Shown: in pieces, positions 1 through 6,757 of the stretch
Numbering within the stretch: position 1 is the first letter of the stretch
How the letters are laid out: each line of letters starts with the position of its first letter
Source of the DNA: Nitrospirota bacterium
GTDB taxonomy: Bacteria; Nitrospirota; Leptospirillia; Leptospirillales; Leptospirillaceae
NCBI GenBank assembly: GCA_021828525.1
Contig: JAJZGM010000059.1
Location: forward strand, 1 to 7,220
Reading direction: 5' to 3'
Length of the DNA: 7,220 nucleotides
Program-made: the position numbers and the translations under genes
Notes under the pieces: model-generated
What the model was told of the DNA's origin: nothing
Database searches by the model: none
Seen by the model: the letters and a program-made list of their open reading frames with translations, nothing else

Positions 1-1
1 A

Positions 2-943
2 TTTCTTGTCAGTAAAACATTTGCCGACAAGGTCTTCTTTGCCAACTCGGGCACGGAGGTGGTGGAGGCGGCCATCAAGCTTGCCCGCCGTTTTGGAGCT
101 AAGACCGGCAGGTTTGGCCTCATGGGGCTGGAGGGCAGTTTTCACGGGAGGACTCTGGGAGCCCTGACGCTGACAGGCCAGAAAAAGATCCGGGAGGGGA
201 TCGGCCCTCTTCCGGAGGGATTCGACTGGGGGCCGTTCAACGACTTCGAGGGAGTCGTCAGGAAGGTGACCCCGGAGACGGTCGCCATCTTCGTGGAGCC
301 GGTCCAGGGGGAGGGGGGGGTCATTCCCGCCGATCCCGCCTTCCTTCGTGATCTCCGGCGGTTCACGCGGGAAAGGGACATCCTTCTTGTCTTCGACGAG
401 ATCCAGACAGGAATCGGCCGGACCGGAACCCTTTTTGCCTATGAATCCTACGATGTCGTTCCCGATATTCTCCTCTCGGCCAAGGCCCTTGGCGGCGGAC
501 TTCCTCTCGGGGCCCTCCTGACCACCACTCCTCTTGCAGAATTTCTTCCTCCCGGATCCCACGGATCGACCTTCGGGGGCAATCCCCTGGCCTGCGCAGC
601 GGGTCTCGCTGTTCTCGAGGCCCTTTACGAAGAGGGGTATCTTCCGGAGGGAGGACAGCGGATCGCCGAAAATCTCTGGGAAGAGCTGGTCTCCCTGAAA
701 GATCTTCATCCGGCCTGGATCCGGGAGGTCCGGGGTCGGGGGATGATGATCGGGCTCGTGCTCCCCGGCAGGGCAGTCGAGGTCAAGGACCGCTTTCTCC
801 GGGAAAAGATTCTGGTCAATGCGACGGGTCCGGAGGTGATCCGTCTTCTTCCCCCCGTCAATCTCTCCCTGGAGGAAATCGCCACATTCATCCAGTCTGC
901 GGACCGCATTTTTTCATCCATGGGAAAACCCGGAGGTTCATGA
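2..943 (+). CDS. argD: Acetylornithine aminotransferase, 5'-truncated
   Basis: PLP-dependent class III aminotransferase that makes N-acetylornithine from N-acetylglutamate semialdehyde, in the cytoplasmic arginine pathway. The frame is open from base 2, so the gene starts upstream of the window. The GTG at 59 lies inside the conserved FFANSGTE region and is not a start. The visible part has 313 residues; the family is usually about 390-400, so roughly 80 N-terminal residues are missing. In visible-part numbering the motifs are FFANSGTE near 13-20, FHGRT near 47-51, EPVQGEGG near 99-106, DEIQTGIGRTG near 132-142, the PLP Schiff-base lysine in SAKALGGG (K161, codon 482-484), and HGSTFGGNPLA near 187-197. 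The family's usual EANEAA reads EVVEAA here. The stop overlaps argF (ATGA). Many ArgD enzymes also act as succinyl-diaminopimelate aminotransferase (DapC); the lysine genes downstream make that possible but unproven. Confidence 0.95.
   Translation, partial: FLVSKTFADKVFFANSGTEVVEAAIKLARRFGAKTGRFGLMGLEGSFHGRTLGALTLTGQKKIREGIGPLPEGFDWGPFNDFEGVVRKVTPETVAIFVEPVQGEGGVIPADPAFLRDLRRFTRERDILLVFDEIQTGIGRTGTLFAYESYDVVPDILLSAKALGGGLPLGALLTTTPLAEFLPPGSHGSTFGGNPLACAAGLAVLEALYEEGYLPEGGQRIAENLWEELVSLKDLHPAWIREVRGRGMMIGLVLPGRAVEVKDRFLREKILVNATGPEVIRLLPPVNLSLEEIATFIQSADRIFSSMGKPGGS
931..936 (+). promoter_or_regulatory. Ribosome binding site of argF, unusually close to the ATG
   Basis: CGGAGG lies inside the last codons of argD. 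Only 3 bases separate it from the ATG at 940, shorter than the common 5-9. A TTG two codons later (946) would sit 9 bases away and is an alternative start. The ATGA overlap with argD may allow re-initiation at 940 in spite of the tight spacing. Confidence 0.6.
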
Positions 944-1878
944 TCTTGAAAAAAAGCCAGCATCGCTCCTTTCTGACTCTCCTCGAGCGGACTCCCCGCG
1001 AGTTGCGGACCATCATGGACCTTGCCAAGCGGATCGATGCCGATCCGGACGGATTCCGGATGCCGCTCGCATGGAAGACCGTTGGTCTTCTCTTCGAGAA
1101 GAGCTCGACACGGACGCGACTCTCCTTTGAGGCAGGAATCCGCCAGCTTGGCGGTGGAAGCCTGTTCCTGGGGGGAGACATCCAGCTCGCGAGGGGGGAG
1201 ACGATCGAGGATACGGCCCGGGTCATGAGCGCCTTTCTCGATATGCTGGTCATCCGGACCTTTGGCCACGACCGGATCGAAGCCTTTTCCGCCGCGGCAG
1301 CGATCCCGGTCATCAACGGCCTGACCGACGGCCATCACCCCTGCCAGGCTCTGTCCGACTTCTATTTCATGGAAACGGTCTTCGGATCCCTTCCCGGACT
1401 CCGATTGACCTATGTGGGGGACGGAAACAACATGGCGCGATCCCTGGCCGAAGGGGCCGCGCTTCTGGGGGTCCATCTGACCCTGGCCTCTCCTCCCGAC
1501 TATTCCCTTCCGGAGACCGAGGTGGCAGGTCTCGACCGGATTGCGAGGAACGCAGGAGGCAGTGTCACGACCTTGTCGGACCCGGTCGAGGCCTCAAGAG
1601 GAGCAAAGGTTCTCTACACCGATGTCTGGACAAGCATGGGCCAGGAAGCAGAGTCGGCCATCCGGGAAAAGGCCTTCCGGGGATACTGCATCGACCGGAA
1701 CCTTGTGGGGCTTGCCGATCCGGAAGTGATCGTCATGCACTGTCTTCCGGCTTATCGGGGAAAGGAAATCACCGCGGAGGTCATTGACGGACCCCGCTCG
1801 CGGGTCTTCGAGCAGGCAGCCGCCCGGCTTCCTCTCCAGAAGGCAATCATGATGTTCTGCATGGGAAGGGAGCAGTAG
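940..1878 (+). CDS. argF: Ornithine carbamoyltransferase
   Basis: Transfers the carbamoyl group from carbamoyl phosphate to ornithine, giving citrulline. At 312 residues it has the normal length for the family. The carbamoyl-phosphate motif FEKSSTRTR is at residues 52-60, the HPCQ loop at 133-136, DVWTSMGQE (ornithine-binding Asp and SMG loop) at 228-236, and HCLPAYRGKE with the catalytic cysteine C268 at 267-276. STRTR together with DxWxSMG fits ornithine rather than aspartate or N-acetylornithine as acceptor. The gene begins at an ATGA overlap with argD and ends 2 bases before argG, so it sits inside one operon. The start could instead be the TTG at 946, which would remove two residues. Confidence 0.97.
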   Translation: MILKKSQHRSFLTLLERTPRELRTIMDLAKRIDADPDGFRMPLAWKTVGLLFEKSSTRTRLSFEAGIRQLGGGSLFLGGDIQLARGETIEDTARVMSAFLDMLVIRTFGHDRIEAFSAAAAIPVINGLTDGHHPCQALSDFYFMETVFGSLPGLRLTYVGDGNNMARSLAEGAALLGVHLTLASPPDYSLPETEVAGLDRIARNAGGSVTTLSDPVEASRGAKVLYTDVWTSMGQEAESAIREKAFRGYCIDRNLVGLADPEVIVMHCLPAYRGKEITAEVIDGPRSRVFEQAAARLPLQKAIMMFCMGREQ

Positions 1879-1880
1879 GA

Positions 1881-3113
1881 ATGGAACAGAAAAAGAAAGA
1901 GGGGAAGGACCGGCCCTCCCGGGTTGTCCTGGCCTACTCGGGGGGACTCGACACATCTGTGGCGATCGTCTGGCTCAAGGAGACCTACGGGTGCGAAGTG
2001 GTCTGCTACTGCGCCGACCTGGGGCAGGGAGAGGACCTTTCCGCCGTGTCGGAAAAGGCCCGGAAAAGCGGGGCCTCCGATGTGGTCGTGGTCGACCTCC
2101 GGGAGATCTTTGTGCGTGATTATATCTTCCCGATGATCCAGGCGGGGGCCGTCTACGAGGACGGCTATCTTCTGGGAACCTCCATCGCCCGGCCGCTGAT
2201 CGCCAAGGTCCAGATGGAGATTGCCCGGGAGAGGGGGGCCGATGCGGTGGCCCACGGGGCGACCGGGAAGGGGAACGATCAGGTGCGCTTCGAGCTTGCC
2301 TACTATTACTTCAATCCGCGGATCCGGATCCTGGCCCCCTGGAGGCTCTGGGATTTCACCAGCCGCTCCGAACTTATCAACTATTCGAAAAAGCATAATA
2401 TTCCGGTGACGGCCACCCTCGAGAAACCCTACAGCGTGGACCGGAACCTCTTCCATACGAGCTACGAGGGGGGAATTCTCGAAGATCCCTGGGTGGCACC
2501 TCCGGAGGAGATCTTCCAGCTGACACGGGATCCCCGGACCGCGCCCGACGAACCGGAGGAGGTGACGGTCTCCTTTGAAAAAGGGGTTCCGATCGCCATC
2601 AACGGTGCCCTTCTCTCTCCGCTTGATCTCATGGAGAAGGCGAACAGCCTGGGGGCGCTTCACGGAATCGGCCGGATAGACCTCGTGGAAAGCCGTTTCG
2701 TCGGCATGAAGTCCCGGGGCGTCTACGAGACACCGGGAGGGACCCTCCTTCACGCTGCCCACAGGGCGCTCGAAACGCTGACGCTCGACCGGGAGCTCCT
2801 CTCCATGAAGGCCCAGTACATGCCCCAGTACGCACGAATGATCTACAACGGGTTCTGGTTTTCTCCGGAGCGGCTGGCTCTGGCCGATCTGATCGCCTCC
2901 ACCCAGCACCGGGTGACGGGGGATGTCCGGCTCCTTCTGTTCAAGGGTGGACTCCGTGTCATGGGGAGGCGCTCCCCCTATTCCCTCTACCGGAAGGATC
3001 TGGCCACGTTCGAGACGGACAGTGTTTATCGCCAGGCCGACGCGGACGGCTTCATCCGGATCCAGGCCCTCCGCCTCAAGCTCTTTTCCGACCAGGAAGG
3101 AACCTCCCTGTGA
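1881..3113 (+). CDS. argG: Argininosuccinate synthase
   Basis: ATP-dependent ligase that joins citrulline and aspartate into argininosuccinate through a citrullyl-AMP intermediate, in the cytoplasm. It has 410 residues, close to the usual 395-410. The N-type ATP pyrophosphatase P-loop SGGLDTS is at residues 20-26 after a short Lys-rich leader. GATGKGNDQVRFE (126-138) is the conserved nucleotide and citrulline loop. SVDRNLFHTSYEGG (185-198) and KSRGVYETPGGTLLHAAHRA (277-296) are family hallmarks of the synthetase domain. The ATG at 1881 lies 2 bases after the argF stop, with AGGGA at 1867-1871 as a modest ribosome site about 9 bases upstream. The stop overlaps the argH start as GTGA. Nothing looks broken. 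Confidence 0.98.
   Translation: MEQKKKEGKDRPSRVVLAYSGGLDTSVAIVWLKETYGCEVVCYCADLGQGEDLSAVSEKARKSGASDVVVVDLREIFVRDYIFPMIQAGAVYEDGYLLGTSIARPLIAKVQMEIARERGADAVAHGATGKGNDQVRFELAYYYFNPRIRILAPWRLWDFTSRSELINYSKKHNIPVTATLEKPYSVDRNLFHTSYEGGILEDPWVAPPEEIFQLTRDPRTAPDEPEEVTVSFEKGVPIAINGALLSPLDLMEKANSLGALHGIGRIDLVESRFVGMKSRGVYETPGGTLLHAAHRALETLTLDRELLSMKAQYMPQYARMIYNGFWFSPERLALADLIASTQHRVTGDVRLLLFKGGLRVMGRRSPYSLYRKDLATFETDSVYRQADADGFIRIQALRLKLFSDQEGTSL
3094..3101 (+). promoter_or_regulatory. Ribosome binding site of argH
   Basis: AGGAAGGA lies inside the 3' end of argG, 8 bases before the GTG at 3110. This spacing supports the GTG at 3110 over the second GTG at 3116. Confidence 0.65.
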
Positions 3114-4543
3114 GCGTGGAAGAGTCGGGGGAGCTTCCGGGAAAGCCCTGGGGTGGACGCTTTTCGGAGCCGACCGACCGGGATGTGGAAGCCTTCACCG
3201 AATCGATTTCCTTCGACCGGCGCCTCTATCGGGAAGACATCGAAGGATCGAGAGCCCATGCCCGCATGCTCCGGCGGATCGGCCTCCTGACGGAGGAGGA
3301 GCTTGAACAGATCCTCTCTGGCCTCGACAAGGTGGCGGCTGAGTGTGCCGACGGATCCCTTCCCCTCCGGATCGAATGGGAGGACATCCACATGCATGTG
3401 GAGAAGCGGCTGGTCCACCATGCCGGACCGGCCGGTCTCAAGATCCATACCGCCCGGAGCCGGAACGACCAGGTGGCCACAGATCTCAGGCTCTATGTCC
3501 GTCGGGAGGCCGGGGAACTCTCGAAATCCGTGGAGGCCCTTCTTCGGAGGATCCTGCTTCGGGCACTGGAATACCGGAACCTTCTTCTCCCCGGCTACAC
3601 CCACACCCAGCAGGCCCAGCCCATCTCGGGGGGGTATTATTTCGGGGCCTATGCGGAACGTTTTCTCCGGGACAGAAGCCGGCTTCTGTCCGTGATCGAG
3701 AATACGAACCTCTCCCCTCTGGGTTCGGGGGCCCTGGCCGGGTCCACCCTTCCGATCGACCGGGAGGGGGTGGCCAGGGAGCTGGGATTTTCCGGAGTGA
3801 CCCAGAACGGTCTTGACGCGGTCGGGGACAGGGATTTTGTGGCAGACCTTCTCCATGCCCTCTCCCTTCTGATGGTCCACCTGTCCGGATGGGCCGAGGA
3901 GTGGGTTCTCTGGTCGACGCGCGAATTCGGCCTGATCCGCCTCCCCGACCGCCTCCTGACCGGCTCCTCGATGATGCCCCAGAAAAAGAACCCGGACATC
4001 CTCGAGCTCATCCGGGGCAAGACCGGCCGGGTTTTCTCCGACTACGGAGGGCTTCTGGTGCTCCTCAAGGGTCTCCCCCTTTCCTACAACCGGGACCTCC
4101 AGGAGGACAAGACATTTCTTTTCGATGCCATCGACCAGACGAAGGCCTGCCTCGCCATGATGAGCCTGGCTGTCGAAGGGATGCGCTTCGCAGAGGACCG
4201 GGTGGCGGAAGTCCTGAAGGGAACCGAGCTTTTGGCAACCGACATCGCCGAAGACCTTGTCCGTTTCGGGATGCCCTTCCGGGAGGCCCATGCCATCGTG
4301 GGCAGGATCGTCGCCCTGGCCGCCCGGAAAGAAGTTCCCCTCGAACAGCTCTCGGATGAAGACTTTCAGTCCTTTTCCGACCGTTTTCCCAAAGGTTACG
4401 CGGGAACCCTTTCGCTTTGGGGTTCGGTCGAGCGCCGGTCCCATGCGGGAGGTCCGGCCCCCCGCACCGTCTCCCGAAGGATCGAGGCGATCTGGAAGGA
4501 TCTCTTCGGGGAGGAGCCGATGCCCGGGGGTCCCCTGCGATGA
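3110..4543 (+). CDS. argH: Argininosuccinate lyase
   Basis: Splits argininosuccinate into arginine and fumarate, the last step of arginine synthesis. It belongs to the fumarase/aspartase superfamily, works as a homotetramer and has 477 residues (usual about 455-480). WGGRF is at residues 14-18, the active-site HTARSRNDQVATD segment at 113-125, PGYTH with the general-acid histidine H165 at 161-165, DAVGDRDF at 236-243, and the signature GSSMMPQKKNP with the flexible-loop serines S286/S287 at 285-295. After AQP the usual Gly-His-His (or similar) stretch reads GGYY (174-177), which is unusual, although the core catalytic residues are present. The GTG start overlaps the argG stop and has a well-placed ribosome site. 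The stop overlaps the lipoprotein start (ATGA). Confidence 0.97.
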   Translation: MSVEESGELPGKPWGGRFSEPTDRDVEAFTESISFDRRLYREDIEGSRAHARMLRRIGLLTEEELEQILSGLDKVAAECADGSLPLRIEWEDIHMHVEKRLVHHAGPAGLKIHTARSRNDQVATDLRLYVRREAGELSKSVEALLRRILLRALEYRNLLLPGYTHTQQAQPISGGYYFGAYAERFLRDRSRLLSVIENTNLSPLGSGALAGSTLPIDREGVARELGFSGVTQNGLDAVGDRDFVADLLHALSLLMVHLSGWAEEWVLWSTREFGLIRLPDRLLTGSSMMPQKKNPDILELIRGKTGRVFSDYGGLLVLLKGLPLSYNRDLQEDKTFLFDAIDQTKACLAMMSLAVEGMRFAEDRVAEVLKGTELLATDIAEDLVRFGMPFREAHAIVGRIVALAARKEVPLEQLSDEDFQSFSDRFPKGYAGTLSLWGSVERRSHAGGPAPRTVSRRIEAIWKDLFGEEPMPGGPLR

Positions 4544-4836
4544 AAAGAGGGGCTCCGGGGACTCTTCTGCGGGCGACCCTCCTTTCGGGGATCCTGATAC
4601 TGCCGGCCTGCGGAATCCAGGGCATGCCGATCCCTCCTGAACGGGTTCCCCCGGAGACCGCTCCCCCCAATCCGGCGGCAACGGCTTCCCCGTCCGGCAA
4701 GAACCAGACCGGAGGGAGACCCTCTTCGGGAAATCAGGAAGGGGAGAAGGGGGGAGAGGAAGGACCTTCCTCCTCCCAGGGCGGGAGCGGCGAGGTTCCG
4801 GAGGGAGGCTTTCCGGATGAAGGAGGCGGTCCGTAG
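4540..4836 (+). CDS. Small LptM-like lipoprotein
   Basis: A predicted 98-residue lipoprotein. A basic N-terminus (K2, R3, R11) is followed by a hydrophobic stretch and the lipobox LPAC (21-24). C24 should be lipidated, leaving a mature part of about 75 residues. The sequence after the cysteine, CGIQGMPIPPE, fits the CGxxGxxxxP pattern of LptM (YifL), which assists assembly of the LPS translocon protein LptD in Enterobacteria. Glycine rather than aspartate after the cysteine agrees with outer-membrane sorting under the enterobacterial Lol rule. The rest is Pro, Gly, Ser and Glu rich and probably disordered. The ATG overlaps the argH stop; the nearest ribosome-site-like run is only GGGGG at 4526-4530, so translation may depend on coupling to argH. 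LptM-type genes are known beside lysA or dapF in other diderms, which supports the call. The function here is inferred from motif and position only. Confidence 0.75.
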   Translation: MKRGAPGTLLRATLLSGILILPACGIQGMPIPPERVPPETAPPNPAATASPSGKNQTGGRPSSGNQEGEKGGEEGPSSSQGGSGEVPEGGFPDEGGGP

Positions 4837-4890
4837 GCCTTCGGGGCCCGGACCAAAGCGCCCCTTCCACAGGAATCCCTCTTTAGAAAA

Positions 4891-4903
4891 GGAGCGGGGC
4901 TCC
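4891..4903 (+). other. Short GC-rich hairpin, possible weak end of the arginine transcript
   Basis: GGAGC and GCTCC form a perfect 5-bp stem around a GGG loop, about 55 bases after the lipoprotein stop. It is followed by a run of C and then by GATTT rather than a T tract, so a role as terminator is doubtful. Confidence 0.25.
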
Positions 4904-4919
4904 CCCCCGATTTGGGTTG

Positions 4920-4928
4920 TGGTAAAAT
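4920..4928 (+). promoter_or_regulatory. Candidate extended -10 promoter for lysA
   Basis: TGGTAAAAT gives a TG-N extended -10 element with a TAAAAT hexamer, one mismatch from TATAAT. No convincing TTGACA-like -35 hexamer lies 16-18 bases upstream, which is compatible with an extended -10 promoter. Transcription would begin near 4935 and give a leader of about 85 bases before the lysA GTG. It lies in the only gap large enough for an internal promoter. Confidence 0.5.
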
Positions 4929-4948
4929 CCTTCTTCCCCGGAAGGAGG
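4929..4948 (+). repeat. Inverted repeat just after the candidate -10
   Basis: CCTTCTTC (4929-4936) pairs with GAAGGAGG (4941-4948) around a CCCG loop, giving 8 bp with one G-U pair. A second, mutually exclusive stem can form between GGGGTC (4947-4952) and GACCCC (4967-4972). The first arm straddles the predicted transcription start, so a DNA-level role such as an operator is as possible as an RNA role. Confidence 0.35.
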
Positions 4949-5004
4949 GGTCAAGGGTGTCGGTGGGACCCCCTTGCGTTTATAGGACTGGGATCAACGA
5001 TTTC

Positions 5005-5010
5005 GGGAGA
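5005..5010 (+). promoter_or_regulatory. Ribosome binding site of lysA
   Basis: GGGAGA lies 8 bases before the GTG at 5019. It supports this GTG over the in-frame ATG at residue 12, which would delete conserved N-terminal sequence. Confidence 0.6.
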
Positions 5011-5018
5011 ACAGAAGC

Positions 5019-6260
5019 GTGGAGACATTTCACTACAAGAACGACCGGCTCATGGTGGAAAACCTTCCGGTCGAAGAGATTGTCGCAAAGGAAGGTTCAC
5101 CCCTCTATATCTATAGCCGGGCGGCCCTGGTCGACCGGATCTCGGCCTATCGGGAGGCCTTTGCCGGCCATCCCGCCCTCGTGGCCTATGCGATGAAGGC
5201 CAACGGCAATCTGGCCATCCTCTCCCTTTTGGGGAGCCAGGGCGCGGGGATCGACGTCGTCTCCGGTGGCGAGCTCTTCCGGGCCAGGAAGGCGGGGATC
5301 CCCGGGGACCGGATCGTCTTTGCCGGCGTAGGAAAGACCGAGGATGAAATCGCCTATGCCCTGAAGGAAGGAATCCTGATGTTCAATGTGGAGAGCCAGG
5401 CCGAGCTCGACCATATCAGCGCCGTGGCCGTCCGGATGGGGACACGCGCTCCGGTGGCCCTCCGCGTCAATCCCGATGTGGATCCCAAGACCCATCCGTA
5501 CATCTCGACGGGCATGAAGAAGTCCAAGTTCGGGATCCCGGTGGAGGTCGCCGTGGCCGAGTACCGGAGGGCCGCGACTCTTCCCGGGATCCGTATTGTC
5601 GGAATCCATCAGCACATCGGCTCGCAGCTCACCGAGATTGCCCCCTTCCGGGATGCCTTCGACCGCCTTCTGGCCTTTTACGGGGAGCTCAGGAAGGCGG
5701 GGGTTGCCGTCACCCATCTCGACCTGGGGGGAGGACTCGGCATCCGTTACCGGAATGAGGCTCCGCCGACTCCGAAGGACCTGGCCGACCTGGTTCTTCC
5801 CAGGGTTCGCGATCTCGGTGTGACTCTGGTTCTTGAGCCCGGCCGCTCGATCGTCGGGAACGCGGGCATCCTCGTGACGAAGGTTCTCTACAGGAAGCAG
5901 ACGGCCGTCAAGACCTTCTTCATCGGGGATGCCGGTATGAACGACCTTTTGCGGCCCTCCCTCTACGGGGCCCATCATGATCTTCTTCCTGTGTTCCGGA
6001 CCGGCAGGCCGGAGGTGAAGGGAGATCTGGTAGGGCCCATCTGCGAAACGGGAGACTTCCTGGCGACCGACCGGGAGATGCCGGAGTTCGCTGCCGGAGA
6101 CCTCATCGCCGTGATGAGCGCGGGGGCCTACGGATTTTCGATGGCCTCGAACTACAATGCCCGGCCACGTCCGGCCGAAGTGCTCGTCGATGGCGACACC
6201 TACCGGGTCATCCGGGACCGGGAGAGCTTCGAGGACCTTGTGAGGGGTGAACGGGTTTGA
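5019..6260 (+). CDS. lysA: Diaminopimelate decarboxylase
   Basis: PLP-dependent fold-type III decarboxylase that converts meso-diaminopimelate to lysine, the final step of lysine synthesis. It has 413 residues, the usual size. The N-terminus (FHYKND, then PLYIYS at 28-33) matches the family, which supports the GTG start at 5019. The Schiff-base lysine is K60 in YAMKAN (57-62). DVVSGGE is at 79-85, the HIGSQ phosphate-side motif at 199-203, GGGLGIRY at 237-244 and EPGRSIVGNAG at 273-283. The second-subunit active-site cysteine C342 is in CETGDF (342-347), and SAGAYGFSMASNYN is at 367-380. The C-terminal beta domain is complete. Its stop overlaps the TTG of the next gene (TTGA). Its own promoter may lie in the leader upstream. 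Confidence 0.97.
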   Translation: METFHYKNDRLMVENLPVEEIVAKEGSPLYIYSRAALVDRISAYREAFAGHPALVAYAMKANGNLAILSLLGSQGAGIDVVSGGELFRARKAGIPGDRIVFAGVGKTEDEIAYALKEGILMFNVESQAELDHISAVAVRMGTRAPVALRVNPDVDPKTHPYISTGMKKSKFGIPVEVAVAEYRRAATLPGIRIVGIHQHIGSQLTEIAPFRDAFDRLLAFYGELRKAGVAVTHLDLGGGLGIRYRNEAPPTPKDLADLVLPRVRDLGVTLVLEPGRSIVGNAGILVTKVLYRKQTAVKTFFIGDAGMNDLLRPSLYGAHHDLLPVFRTGRPEVKGDLVGPICETGDFLATDREMPEFAAGDLIAVMSAGAYGFSMASNYNARPRPAEVLVDGDTYRVIRDRESFEDLVRGERV

Positions 6261-6715
6261 CTCCGGCCGGCATTGAAGATCCCCCCGGGGATCCGGAGGA
6301 AGAGGAGACACCGCTCGCGCCACACCGCAAGGAAGGGAAGGGCTGCTTTCTCCTTCTGATCATCCTGTCGGCGATTCCGGTGGTCTTTTTCCTCCTGACC
6401 TTCCTCGGGGGCAACTACCTGACCTATGTTTACATGCGTTACTTTGCCGTCGACCGGGGACTTTCCGAACGGCGTCCACCCGAAGTGGGTATGGCAGAGT
6501 TCCGGCAGGACATCCGGATCCTTGATCTCTTTTACGATGCGGGGAATGCCGGGAAGATTCCCGGTCGCGACGTGGTGAACCTCTCCTCAGAGCTCAAGGA
6601 GATGCTGTCCTACCCCGGCCCGGTCCGTCCGGAGGTGTTGCGTCTGGTGGTTGGACATGCCAGGGAGGTCATGCAACAATACCATATTGGCCCGATCAAG
6701 AAGAGGGACCGGTAG
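6257..6715 (+). CDS. Unknown single-pass membrane protein
   Basis: I do not recognise a family for this 152-residue protein. It has an acidic, Pro-rich N-terminus (EDPPGDPEEEE at 7-17), a basic patch (HRKEGKG, 23-29), one strongly hydrophobic segment at about 30-50, then a mostly helical-looking polar region of about 100 residues ending in KKRDR. The basic patch before the membrane segment suggests the N-terminus is in the cytoplasm and the C-terminal domain is outside the inner membrane. No lipobox, catalytic motif or Cys pair is visible. The start is TTG, because an in-frame stop at 6248-6250 excludes anything longer and the next in-frame ATG is past the membrane segment. AGGGG at 6243-6247 lies 9 bases upstream. 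The 4-base overlap with lysA and the position before dapA suggest co-expression, which does not prove a metabolic role. Confidence 0.8.
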   Translation: MTPAGIEDPPGDPEEEETPLAPHRKEGKGCFLLLIILSAIPVVFFLLTFLGGNYLTYVYMRYFAVDRGLSERRPPEVGMAEFRQDIRILDLFYDAGNAGKIPGRDVVNLSSELKEMLSYPGPVRPEVLRLVVGHAREVMQQYHIGPIKKRDR

Positions 6716-6744
6716 CTCGTCCGGCCCCCGAAGACTGAGAGCGT

Positions 6745-6752
6745 GGGAGGGG
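6745..6752 (+). promoter_or_regulatory. Ribosome binding site that fixes the dapA start
   Basis: GGGAGGGG contains GGAGG at 6746-6750, 7 bases before the TTG at 6758. The in-frame GTG at 6743 overlaps this site, and the ATG at 6773 is too far away and falls inside the conserved first strand, so TTG is the best start. Confidence 0.7.
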
Positions 6753-6757
6753 TAACG

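Larger units (their letters stand above)
4837..5018 (+). other. Intergenic leader between the lipoprotein gene and lysA
   Basis: A 182-base stretch without a convincing gene, and the only sizeable gap in the window. It contains an extended -10 promoter candidate (4920-4928), GC-rich hairpins at 4891-4903, 4929-4948 and 4947-4972, and the lysA ribosome site (5005-5010). None of the hairpins is followed by a clear T run, so no intrinsic terminator can be called with confidence. I do not recognise a lysine riboswitch or a T-box here. Confidence 0.6.

Noticed and set aside
313..320. Run of eight G in argD, a possible slippage or phase-variation site
   Set aside because: It encodes the conserved Glu-Gly-Gly of the EPVQGEGG motif, and switching off a housekeeping gene this way is unlikely.
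1752..2909. 385-codon reverse frame opposite argG
   Set aside because: Shadow of argG; no family motif, and no credible ribosome site or neighbour.
4417..4539. Upstream extension of the lipoprotein frame inside argH
   Set aside because: The extension would place the signal peptide in the middle of the protein. The ATG at 4540 puts the lipobox at residue 24, as expected.
4836..4864. Possible terminator hairpins just after the lipoprotein stop (GGCC/GGCC, GGGGC/GCCCC)
   Set aside because: Short stems, mutually exclusive, and no T run follows.
3026..4870. 614-codon open frame on the reverse strand opposite argH and the lipoprotein gene
   Set aside because: It lies wholly opposite well-supported genes, its Pro/Arg/Gly-rich product shows no recognisable motif, and long antisense frames are expected in GC-rich DNA with strong codon bias.
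4935..5018. Lysine riboswitch or T-box upstream of lysA
   Set aside because: The leader of about 85 bases is too short for a lysine riboswitch and shows none of its conserved core or a T-box sequence that I can recognise.
4817..5116. 99-codon forward frame across the lysA leader
   Set aside because: It runs into lysA in another frame, has no recognisable domain and covers the candidate promoter; composition is as expected by chance.
5097..6323. 408-codon reverse frame opposite lysA
   Set aside because: Shadow of lysA, His/Gly/Pro-rich without motifs.
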